This document shows positions 27,766 through 35,957 of a stretch of 35,957 nucleotides of DNA, one piece after another; within the stretch, counting starts at the first letter, position 1, and every line of letters begins with the position of its first letter. A program made the translations under genes and the position numbers. The stretch is from contig JAUZOM010000020.1 in assembly GCA_030706465.1 (NCBI GenBank), forward strand, positions 1-35,957. Reading direction: 5' to 3'. This DNA comes from Bacteroidota bacterium (GTDB lineage: Bacteria > Bacteroidota > Bacteroidia > Bacteroidales > Paludibacteraceae). Below the pieces are notes generated by a model. That model did no database searches. It had not been told where the DNA came from and saw only the letters and a program-made list of their open reading frames with translations.

Positions 27766-29757
27766 TTATTTTTCGAACTTTATCAGTTTCACATCTTTGG
27801 ACTGTATGGTTATTACCGATTTCGGATTCAATATCTCTCCGCTCCACAATTCTTTGATTAATCTCATCTTTTCGGCATTTATTCCAATTCGGGATAATGG
27901 AAGTTCAATCGTTATTGGTGTCTCTCCGTAGTTGAAAACCGCATAATACATATTCCCCTTTTTATCGGTATACACAAACTGATTTTCTGATTTTTCACCA
28001 TTTCCTTCCAATGGGCGGAACGATTCACCCTGTGCAACAGCTATAACTTCTGCATTGGTCAGGAATTTTTTAGCTTTATCTTTTCCTTCTTCCGAGCCAG
28101 CTGCACTAAAATCATCCCCATTGATAAAAAGTCCCGTAATTACCGCTGAAGTTACCCGGGCTCTGTTTTCACCTTCGGTAGCCTGTTGAAGAACCACATG
28201 GTCAGCATCATTAAACTGATACACCCGATCGATCCACCAGCCATACGAAACGGCATTTAACGTGTATTCGGTATCTTTTATTTTATTCCAGGCATCGCAG
28301 GCTATTCTTCGTGACTGGGCATATTGGGCCGGAAAAACCGGTGAAATAGACAGGTTAATATACATATCTCCAAAGTACTTATCCAACAATTTTAATCCGT
28401 AGTTATAAGCCTGGATTCCCGTTGTAACTTCGGGATTATACCATTTATCTGCTTCCAAAGCACCGTGTGTCATAAAATCCATCTTTACGTACTTGAATCC
28501 GCAACGACGGAAAAGATCAGCCGTTGATTTCATCTGCTCTTCGATAGCCGGATGTGTCGGGTCAATGGCATAAGCCCCATCAAGATCCTGTGGTTTTCCG
28601 TTAACATAAAGATAAACATCCTTATACTGATATTGAGGAGCATCTTTTATCTCCCTATCCTTGTTTTTCCCCCAATCGGTAAAAGGAGTCCAATAAATAC
28701 CTGCTACTTGTCCGTTGTCTTTGCATTTTTGCACAAAAGCTTTCAATTGTTCTTCTGTGAAATTACTCCAACCTGAATCCAGTCCGATATAGACTGTGTT
28801 GTCGGGATTAACGAAGTGATTGTTTTGTAATTCGTTTTTGAAAAAGTCGGAAACCTGCATGGCTTTCTCGTAATTCAGGTGAAACTGAAGAACACCCCAA
28901 CTGTTCCAACCAAACGGGACTGCTTTTCCCCAAGCCCTTGGAGGAGCTATAACTGCATTAGCATCTGCATATTCTTCAAGCCCTTTGCGCCAATCAGCAA
29001 AAACCCCAATCAGGATTTTGGGTGACTTGATTTTTGTTCCTTTCAGGAAACCATGTTGCCTGGAATCACGTGTCGTCGAATCAGCCACACCTCCAAAACA
29101 CAATAAGGAGGCCACATTTCGTGAGTCTGTTCCCGTCAGCCGGACAGCCGACTTCCAATTGTCATGTTCAATTGAACCTACAACCAATCCGTTACGATCT
29201 TTGGTATTAAATATAGCTGTTACTTCATAGCTGGTCAATTGTTTGAATGGCAACGGATGTGATTGATATCTTATCCATTTGTCGTTATCGAAAGGGATAA
29301 ATAAGGCACGATTATCTCCTTCCTTCAATATTTCGGGCATCTTATCTACATTGACCGGCGCCATATAATTGGTCGAGAATTCCGTTTTACTTTCAAGGGT
29401 AAATTCAGTAAGAATATAATCTTTCCCAGGGTAAATATAAAAAGCCTGGGTCAAAGCAGGCAACCCTTTTCCAGTATAAATAATTTTGTAGATTGAACCT
29501 TTTCCGAATTTATCCGTAAAAGGTTCCTGTTTAATTGTCTTCTTCGAATAATCTTTTGTCGTTATAGTTTTGTCAACCAGTTTATAAGAAGCGTAAAGGC
29601 CATTCAGGATAACAGATAGATTCTGTTCTACGACAACTCCTTTTTTTGAGTCATCATAACTCAGCTTCCACTTTCCATTGGGCAATGCAAAACCGGAGCT
29701 TCCAAAAGCAAGAAATAAGATGAACAACAGGAGAAAATTTACATTGGGCGTTTTCAT
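27766..29757 (-). CDS. Clan GH-D (GH27/GH36/GH31-like) alpha-galactosidase-type glycosidase
   Basis: VPFGWNSWGVLQF; YIGLDSGWSNF; FKYVKMDFMTHGAL; signal peptide. Confidence 0.78.
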   Translation of the reverse strand: MKTPNVNFLLLFILFLAFGSSGFALPNGKWKLSYDDSKKGVVVEQNLSVILNGLYASYKLVDKTITTKDYSKKTIKQEPFTDKFGKGSIYKIIYTGKGLPALTQAFYIYPGKDYILTEFTLESKTEFSTNYMAPVNVDKMPEILKEGDNRALFIPFDNDKWIRYQSHPLPFKQLTSYEVTAIFNTKDRNGLVVGSIEHDNWKSAVRLTGTDSRNVASLLCFGGVADSTTRDSRQHGFLKGTKIKSPKILIGVFADWRKGLEEYADANAVIAPPRAWGKAVPFGWNSWGVLQFHLNYEKAMQVSDFFKNELQNNHFVNPDNTVYIGLDSGWSNFTEEQLKAFVQKCKDNGQVAGIYWTPFTDWGKNKDREIKDAPQYQYKDVYLYVNGKPQDLDGAYAIDPTHPAIEEQMKSTADLFRRCGFKYVKMDFMTHGALEADKWYNPEVTTGIQAYNYGLKLLDKYFGDMYINLSISPVFPAQYAQSRRIACDAWNKIKDTEYTLNAVSYGWWIDRVYQFNDADHVVLQQATEGENRARVTSAVITGLFINGDDFSAAGSEEGKDKAKKFLTNAEVIAVAQGESFRPLEGNGEKSENQFVYTDKKGNMYYAVFNYGETPITIELPLSRIGINAEKMRLIKELWSGEILNPKSVITIQSKDVKLIKFEK

Positions 29758-29797
29758 GATCTATTTGTTTCTAAAATAATAAATTAACTTCATTTAC

Positions 29798-32392
29798 TTA
29801 ATAAACATCGCTTAAGGATACTACCTTTAATTGTTTTACGAACTCGTTCTGCGAAAGAGAAGTTTTGACTTTGGTAACCACCGTTTGACCGGGCAGCATA
29901 TCAAAGAAATTGTTTTCGAAGAAATTATCAATTCCTTCTATGGACATAAAAACTGCACGGGCAAACACATCCGACTTCAAAGTGACTTCAAATCCGTTTA
30001 TTACCGGTTTTACGCTGGTTACAATAGTTGCTTTGGGGAAATGAATATCTTTTTGCTTTAAAAGGAAATAGTTATTCCTGTAGATTTGGCCTCCCCGATC
30101 TGTAAATTGAGCGTAAATAACCACATCCTCTTTGGAATTCCCTTTCAGAAATAAATCAACATCGGTAGTGTACAGATTTGTACTCGAATTAGCAGGAATA
30201 TTAACCGGTATTTTCTTCTCATTAACCACAGTACCATCTAATTTCAGAGCTTTCACCCATAAAGTTCCTTTTGAATGAGTCAATCTATCCGATACAATAT
30301 AAAAATTCAGATTTCTTTCTTTCACAATCGGAGAAACCAGGATATCACGATATGCCTCCCGTGCAAAGTATTGTTGTGCTTTCCATCGTCCGTAATAATC
30401 CCTGCTTGACCACGAAGCTACGGGCCAGCAGTCGTTAATTTGCCAGAAAAGAGTTCCCATGCAATAAGGCTTATCGCGACGGTGTGCTTCCATGGCAATT
30501 TTAATTGCGTCACCCTGCAACACCTGGTTCATATACAAAAATGACTGGAAATCCTTAGGAGTCTGGTATTCTTTTAATAAATAGTCTTTAATAAGATTAT
30601 TGGCATATTCGCCCGCACGTTGATGCGACATCATCACTTCGGAAGTGATAGACCAGTCTTCAGGATGGGGAGCATATTTTTTTACAGACTGAAATTCAGG
30701 AAAAGATTGGAATCCGTATTCGCTGAAAAAGCGGCTGCGTTCCGTGTTGTATTGGGCTATCGGATTACGGCCGTGCCAGACTCCCCAATAGTGGCGGTCA
30801 CCGTGTTTGTCATCACAGGCAGCATTCAAGTTTCCATACGGAGAAGAAGGCCAATAAAAAGTCCCGGGGCTGTATTCTTTCATCACGTCAGGCAACAGTA
30901 CATGGAACAAATCCACATATTGTTTCCATAAAATTCGTGCATACTCGGGATTCTGCTTTGTATATTCTTCCTTTCGCCCCCATCCGAACCAACCATCATA
31001 AGATTCATTGTTTCCGCACCAGAGAGCTATTGCCGGATGATTACGCAGACGCTTTACGTTGTCGATAGCTTCCTGATGAATATTTTCCAGAAAATCTCCT
31101 TCCGAAGGGTACATGCAACAGGCAAACATAAAATCCTGCCAGACCATGATCCCGTATTTATCGCACAGATCGTAAAAATAATCGGATTCGTAAGTACCTC
31201 CACCCCATACACGAAGGGTATTCATATGGGTATTAACCGCATCAAGTATCGTACGCTCGTAAGTTTCTTTTGTAACACGTGGAAGAAAATTATCACAAGG
31301 AACATAGTCCGCTCCTTTTGCAAAGACGGGAACCCCGTTTAATTCGAAATACAGGCTTGTTCCGTACTGATCTGGTTTATTAATTACTTTCAACGAACGC
31401 AGGCCTGTTTTTACAGATTGGGTATCCATGATTTTCGAATTTAAAACGATTACAGTATTAAACTCGTAAAGATGTGCTTCCCCAAGGCCATTACACCACC
31501 ACAATTTGGGATTCCGAATAGTGAAGTCAACCCCTACCCTGTTTGTACCTTTTTTGAGATTCGTAGTGGTAGCCCCATAGGTCATTCCACTCATCTTATC
31601 CGTAACAGTTACCGTTGCTCCTTCCACATCATGATCTGCCAATATTTCAACAGTTGTATTGATAATGGCTTTTTTGCCGGTAACCTCTTTTTGATGAATA
31701 AAGACATTCTCCAGTTTTAAATCATTCCAGGCCTCTAGATAAACCGGACGCCAGATACCCGATGTCACTAAACGGGGTCCCCAATCCCATCCGTAATGAT
31801 AACCGGCTTTACGGGCGAAAATACTGACTGTTTTATTAAAAATACCTCCATTCTCCGATTGGTCCGGTCCGGTAGGATATTTGTAGGGAAGAGCATCCCA
31901 TTTCGGTATGTCAGTTTTGATGGGAGAATGAAAATAAACTTCTAGCTTATTGTCCCGGGGCTTGAGCTTTTCTTTGATGTCCACTTTCCATTCGCGGAAC
32001 ATGTTATTGGCCTCTAATATTTTTTGTCCGTTCAGGTAAACATCCGCATAGGTATCTAATCCTTTAAAATCAAAACGGATATTCTCCTTGCCAAACATAT
32101 CTTCAGGTACATCAAAATGGGTTTCGTACATCCAGTCTTCTTTATCAACCCACTGGACACCCCTCTCATTAAGCCTGAAAAATGGATCCTCGATAATTTT
32201 ATTTGCGATTAAGTCGGTATGAACAACTCCCGGAACGGTGGCTGGATACCAATTTGAAAGCCTGCCCTGGCGAAACTTCCATCCTGCATTAATTTCTTTA
32301 TTTATGGGCTCGGCCATAATAAATCCACAGCACAACATCGAAATGACAACAGGAAATAATTTTTTGAGATTTCTTTTTAGGATACTCTTCAT
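29798..32392 (-). CDS. GH2 beta-mannosidase
   Basis: WYPATVPGVVHTDLIANKIIEDPFFRLNE; RVWGGGTYESDYFYDLCDKYGIMVWQDFMFACCMYPS; ALWCGNNESYDGWFGW; RFFSEYGFQSFPEF. Confidence 0.95.
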   Translation of the reverse strand: MKSILKRNLKKLFPVVISMLCCGFIMAEPINKEINAGWKFRQGRLSNWYPATVPGVVHTDLIANKIIEDPFFRLNERGVQWVDKEDWMYETHFDVPEDMFGKENIRFDFKGLDTYADVYLNGQKILEANNMFREWKVDIKEKLKPRDNKLEVYFHSPIKTDIPKWDALPYKYPTGPDQSENGGIFNKTVSIFARKAGYHYGWDWGPRLVTSGIWRPVYLEAWNDLKLENVFIHQKEVTGKKAIINTTVEILADHDVEGATVTVTDKMSGMTYGATTTNLKKGTNRVGVDFTIRNPKLWWCNGLGEAHLYEFNTVIVLNSKIMDTQSVKTGLRSLKVINKPDQYGTSLYFELNGVPVFAKGADYVPCDNFLPRVTKETYERTILDAVNTHMNTLRVWGGGTYESDYFYDLCDKYGIMVWQDFMFACCMYPSEGDFLENIHQEAIDNVKRLRNHPAIALWCGNNESYDGWFGWGRKEEYTKQNPEYARILWKQYVDLFHVLLPDVMKEYSPGTFYWPSSPYGNLNAACDDKHGDRHYWGVWHGRNPIAQYNTERSRFFSEYGFQSFPEFQSVKKYAPHPEDWSITSEVMMSHQRAGEYANNLIKDYLLKEYQTPKDFQSFLYMNQVLQGDAIKIAMEAHRRDKPYCMGTLFWQINDCWPVASWSSRDYYGRWKAQQYFAREAYRDILVSPIVKERNLNFYIVSDRLTHSKGTLWVKALKLDGTVVNEKKIPVNIPANSSTNLYTTDVDLFLKGNSKEDVVIYAQFTDRGGQIYRNNYFLLKQKDIHFPKATIVTSVKPVINGFEVTLKSDVFARAVFMSIEGIDNFFENNFFDMLPGQTVVTKVKTSLSQNEFVKQLKVVSLSDVY

Positions 32393-32420
32393 ATTTCTAG
32401 ATTAAGAAATTGGAATACAG

Positions 32421-32627
32421 TTAATTAATTGGAACAACATCAGTGTTCTTGATTATTTTTTCATTTCTATACAATTCAATTAATTTCTCAGCGGATCCTA
32501 AAGAGCTGAAAGGATCAACACCTTCGCCAATTGCGATCAACGCATTAGGATCTTGTTTTGCTTCAGGATAAAACAGAGAACAGACTGTGATAAAACAGGC
32601 ATTAATAAAGGCTATTTTATCTCGTTG
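32421..32627 (-). pseudogene. 3' remnant of a decayed gene (family not recognised)
   Basis: Open frame bounded by stops without an ATG: QRDKIAFINACFITVCSLFYPEAKQDPNALIAIGEGVDPFSSLGSAEKLIELYRNEKIIKNTDVVPIN*. Confidence 0.35.
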
Positions 32628-33139
32628 TTACCGTTGTATTTAAATTGTTTTTACTGTTTATCTGCTTAAACAGAAAGAAGACAGGAGGAAGACTGAAATA
32701 TACAGTTAAGCAGAAGTACGGTATTAATTTATTCCACTCACTTAACCCATCTTTATACAGATTAATCTTTCGGAATGAGCACAAAAGGATGATGTCATCC
32801 CCATTCGGCGAAGTAAAAACTAACCCCCAAGTGATACAATAGACTAAATAATTTTCAGCATGGATTATTTAAGGGTTATCCATTGTGAGCATCTATAAGG
32901 TGGATTTATAGTCAAATAAGAATTTTAGAGAAGAAATTCAGATAGTAAGGCTCACAAGAAAATCCACAACATCAAAGAATGGAAATAACTGACAACGTGG
33001 AAATTTTTTCATAACAGCACCCGTCCTCAAACTCATTAGTCTGCTACTCCTGAGTAACCTGTTTCGGTAAACGGATGCCGCCTGACGCTCCAAACTATTT
33101 CATCCTGGATTCTTTGCTCCGGTTGTAAATGCGGTTTTA

Positions 33140-33169
33140 CCAATAATCCCGATAAATCGGGATTATTGG
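33140..33169 (-). terminator. Perfect 14-bp-stem palindrome downstream of GH36, candidate terminator
   Basis: CCAATAATCCCGAT-AA-ATCGGGATTATTGG, 46 bp past the GH36 stop. Confidence 0.55.
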
Positions 33170-33179
33170 CACTCATTCT

Positions 33180-33221
33180 TTACTAATAACTAAACTAATC
33201 TTACTAATAACTAAACTAATC
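33180..33221. repeat. Perfect 21-bp tandem duplication overlapping the GH36 stop codon
   Basis: ttactaataactaaactaatc twice (33180-33200, 33201-33221). Confidence 0.9.
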
Positions 33222-35420
33222 TTCTTCAACTAATAAAACCGCACTTTCAAAAGGATTTCCAAGATTTACTCCAATACCTACCTTCATCAAATAATCACCG
33301 TTAAATATTTTTACATCTTCATTGAAAGCATGATGTCCTGATTTTATATTTAATTCTGTAATCTTGTAATTCTTATTCGGATCAAGGCCATTCAACTTGT
33401 TTTCGAAAAATGTAGTCCGATCGTGATATTTTAAACTATACGCAAAGTACACCGCTTGTTTTTTATCTTTCGAAACATACATGAGCGAACTCCAGCCGTT
33501 TTCATCATAGGGAGATATGATCCTGTATAAATCACCGAATTGTACAATCGGACGAATATGTTTATAATCTTTAATGGCATTCCGGGCAAACTCATAATCA
33601 TCGCCAACAATGTCCTTGGGTTGCAACTCCATGCCTAACCGTCCCGACATGGCTACATCAAAACGGAATTTCAAAGGCAACATCATTCCCGTTTGGTGGT
33701 TTGGACTGGTCGATACATGCGCAGCTGTAGCTATGGCCGGAAAGAAGGTGTTGGATCCGTATTGGATGAAAATCCTGTTTAACGGATTGGTATTATCACT
33801 GGGCCAAAACTCATCGTGATATTTTAATGCTCCGAAGTCGAGACGGCCTCCGCCGGAAGAGCAAAGTTGAATTTCAATATCGGGATATTTTGCCCGGATT
33901 CTATCATACACACTATATAATCCTTTCACGTAATCATACCAGAAATGGGTCTGATTTTCTTTCGATAAGTATTCTGAGCCCACATTATCCACATGCCTGT
34001 TTGCATCCCATTTTATATAACTAATGTTGGGCGACATGGAAACAACCTGATCGAATGTATTGAAGACAAAATCCTGAACCTGGGGATTACTTAAATCCAG
34101 TAACCATTGGTTGCGGATAGGCAGGATATCTCTTTTCCCGCTTTTAACTACCCATTCCGGATGTTTCCTGGCCAATTCACTTTCCGGATTAACCATTTCC
34201 GGCTCAATCCAGATCCCGAATTTCAAGCCTTTCGATACGGCATGATCTGCTAAATAGCCAATGCCGTGGGGAAGTTTCTTTTGGTTGACCTGCCAGTCTC
34301 CCAAGCCGGCGTTATCACCATTACGCGGATATTTATTTCCAAACCATCCGTCGTCCAGTACAAACATTTCGATACCGAAATTAGCGGCATTATCCATCAT
34401 GTCGGTCAGGATTTTTTCATCGAAATTGAAATAAGCCCCTTCCCAGCTGTTCAGGATAATCGGACGGATTTTATCACCATGCTGTAAAGCATATTTACGG
34501 GACCAATCGTGGAAATTTCTCGAAATCTGTCCTTTTCCGTTCGAACTATAGGTCAACACCATTTCGGGTGTCTGTAACTTTTGTTTGGGTTGTAAATGAT
34601 AGGTGGATGCAAATGGATTCATCCCTCCCAAAATGTTAAGTACCCCTCTTTCATCAAATTCGAACGACAAAGCAAAGTTACCCGACCAGGCTAATGAACC
34701 GGCATAAACTTCTCCGGTATTCTCTTGTGCCGGTCCGTTTAAAGCCAATAAGAAGGAAGGGCTCTCCGATTGGGTCGTACGTACTTCCTTTTTGGATTCA
34801 ATAACCTTTATACCGGGAGTCAGTTTCTCTTCTTTCATCTGCATTTCAGCGGCCCAGGTACCATGAAAGTGAGTTAAATAATAGGATTGGGCATGAAGCG
34901 GAATATAGGAAGAAGCAAAATTCTCAATTGAAATACTCTTTTTCTCTTCATTTAATACGGTAACCGATTGGCAAATAATATTTTCTTTCTGATAAGCCAC
35001 AAAATGTACATCGACAAATATCGGATATAATTTATCCTTGAGTCGAATGATTGTCTCAACCCGATTGGCATCCAAGCTCTTTTTCTCTGATCCGGCATAC
35101 ACCAGTTCGGTCGTCAGGACGCCATCATTATGCGTTATTCTCAGTGCCGGATTCAGGAAAAGTTTGCCCCCATAGGCCGGATAAAGTTGTGAAGCCGCAT
35201 CCTGATTGGCATCCGGATGTTCCCTGAATCCATTATTTTTAAATGCAGATGATTTACTAAACTTATTTCCCCAATAGTGAAAAACTACGCTTTCATTTCG
35301 GGAAGCACTAAAAATCATGCTCAGGTCATTTGTCTCCACCTCAATTACCTCTCTGGTTTGACTAAAAACACCAGCTGTTATAGTACAAAAAAATAAAACA
35401 CTAATAACGATACGTCTCAT
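33216..35420 (-). CDS. GH36 alpha-galactosidase
   Basis: NSWEGAYFNFDE; FVLDDGWFGNKYPRNGDNAGLGDWQVN; GIWIEPEMVNPESEL; ISYIKWDANRHV; CSSGGGRLDFGAL. Confidence 0.95.
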   Translation of the reverse strand: MRRIVISVLFFCTITAGVFSQTREVIEVETNDLSMIFSASRNESVVFHYWGNKFSKSSAFKNNGFREHPDANQDAASQLYPAYGGKLFLNPALRITHNDGVLTTELVYAGSEKKSLDANRVETIIRLKDKLYPIFVDVHFVAYQKENIICQSVTVLNEEKKSISIENFASSYIPLHAQSYYLTHFHGTWAAEMQMKEEKLTPGIKVIESKKEVRTTQSESPSFLLALNGPAQENTGEVYAGSLAWSGNFALSFEFDERGVLNILGGMNPFASTYHLQPKQKLQTPEMVLTYSSNGKGQISRNFHDWSRKYALQHGDKIRPIILNSWEGAYFNFDEKILTDMMDNAANFGIEMFVLDDGWFGNKYPRNGDNAGLGDWQVNQKKLPHGIGYLADHAVSKGLKFGIWIEPEMVNPESELARKHPEWVVKSGKRDILPIRNQWLLDLSNPQVQDFVFNTFDQVVSMSPNISYIKWDANRHVDNVGSEYLSKENQTHFWYDYVKGLYSVYDRIRAKYPDIEIQLCSSGGGRLDFGALKYHDEFWPSDNTNPLNRIFIQYGSNTFFPAIATAAHVSTSPNHQTGMMLPLKFRFDVAMSGRLGMELQPKDIVGDDYEFARNAIKDYKHIRPIVQFGDLYRIISPYDENGWSSLMYVSKDKKQAVYFAYSLKYHDRTTFFENKLNGLDPNKNYKITELNIKSGHHAFNEDVKIFNGDYLMKVGIGVNLGNPFESAVLLVEED

Positions 35421-35570
35421 GGTTCATGAATTAAATGAGAATACACTTCAACTGTATTCCGAATTGCTTATTATAATCGATTAACTAAAGGAGAAAATCC
35501 AAACCCCGGATTACAAATCCGTTGTTGAATTCATTACTATTAACACAAAAAGTCTTTATAATTAGGTATG

Positions 35571-35578
35571 CAAATATA
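35571..35578 (-). promoter_or_regulatory. Candidate Bacteroidota -7 box upstream of the GH36 gene
   Basis: TATATTTG on the minus strand matches TAnnTTTG; no clear -33 TTTG at ideal spacing. Confidence 0.3.
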
Positions 35579-35794
35579 TCCGAATTCAATCTGTAGAAAA
35601 AGCTCAATATCGTCAATAAATATAAGTATTGTCCTGTTTTAAACTGATATTGACATAAAGCTACTAAATTTCTATTTTTTGACTCATCTGTTTCAATTCG
35701 TTTTCATATTTTTGTCGGAACGTTATTGAATAGAAAGAATGGGATATCCGATGATTCATCTAAATAAAAAACACAACCATACATTGTAAAACCT

Positions 35795-35957
35795 ATGCAA
35801 TCCGGATTTGTAAACCCTAATTTAATTCCGGTAAAAGGCCGGAAATATTCTGTTCTCATTTTTTGCTTATGCTCTTTTTATTCTGTGTTTAGACCTATCC
35901 AACGAACCTTAATACTCCGTTTTAGGTATCGGGTGGAATCGGAAAGATTTCAGTTAA
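35795..35957 (+). CDS. Possible 5' end of an ORF running off the window, product unknown
   Basis: ATG followed by an open frame MQSGFVNPNLIPVKGRKYSVLIFCLCSFYSVFRPIQRTLILRFRYRVESERFQL to the window end; divergent from GH36. Confidence 0.3.
   Translation, partial: MQSGFVNPNLIPVKGRKYSVLIFCLCSFYSVFRPIQRTLILRFRYRVESERFQL

Overview
Bacteroidota-like window with two blocks. Block 1 (1-13.6 kb, + strand) is a group III-type nitrogen fixation locus: modB 3' end, modC, nifH, nifI1, nifI2, nifD, nifK, nifE, nifN, nifB (fused to a NifX-like domain), a thioredoxin-like 2Fe-2S ferredoxin, nifV, an ndk paralogue and a small unknown helical protein. Block 2 (14.4-35.4 kb, - strand) is a run of mostly secreted exo-glycosidases: GH36, GH2 beta-mannosidase, a clan GH-D enzyme, GH29, GH95, a GH95-like enzyme, GH92, a sialate O-acetylesterase-type esterase and GH3. 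The strongest unexplained signal is a dispersed ~23-35 bp repeat with core CCCCTTTAGGGG followed by GTTAGGGGT. About 19-20 copies lie between modB and the ferredoxin gene, and I saw none in the rest of the window. Copies are placed by gene border: reverse orientation at the 3' end of the upstream gene (often supplying its stop codon), forward orientation at the 5' end of the downstream gene. Nearly every nif junction is therefore bracketed by an inverted pair. In modC, nifN and nifB the forward copy lies inside the ORF and is read in its only stop-free frame as an N-terminal S-N-S-x-S-P-L-G-V-R-G peptide. The nifI2-nifD junction has the same geometry built from a different, AT-rich inverted repeat. 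All calls come from reading the sequence by eye; no searches were run.
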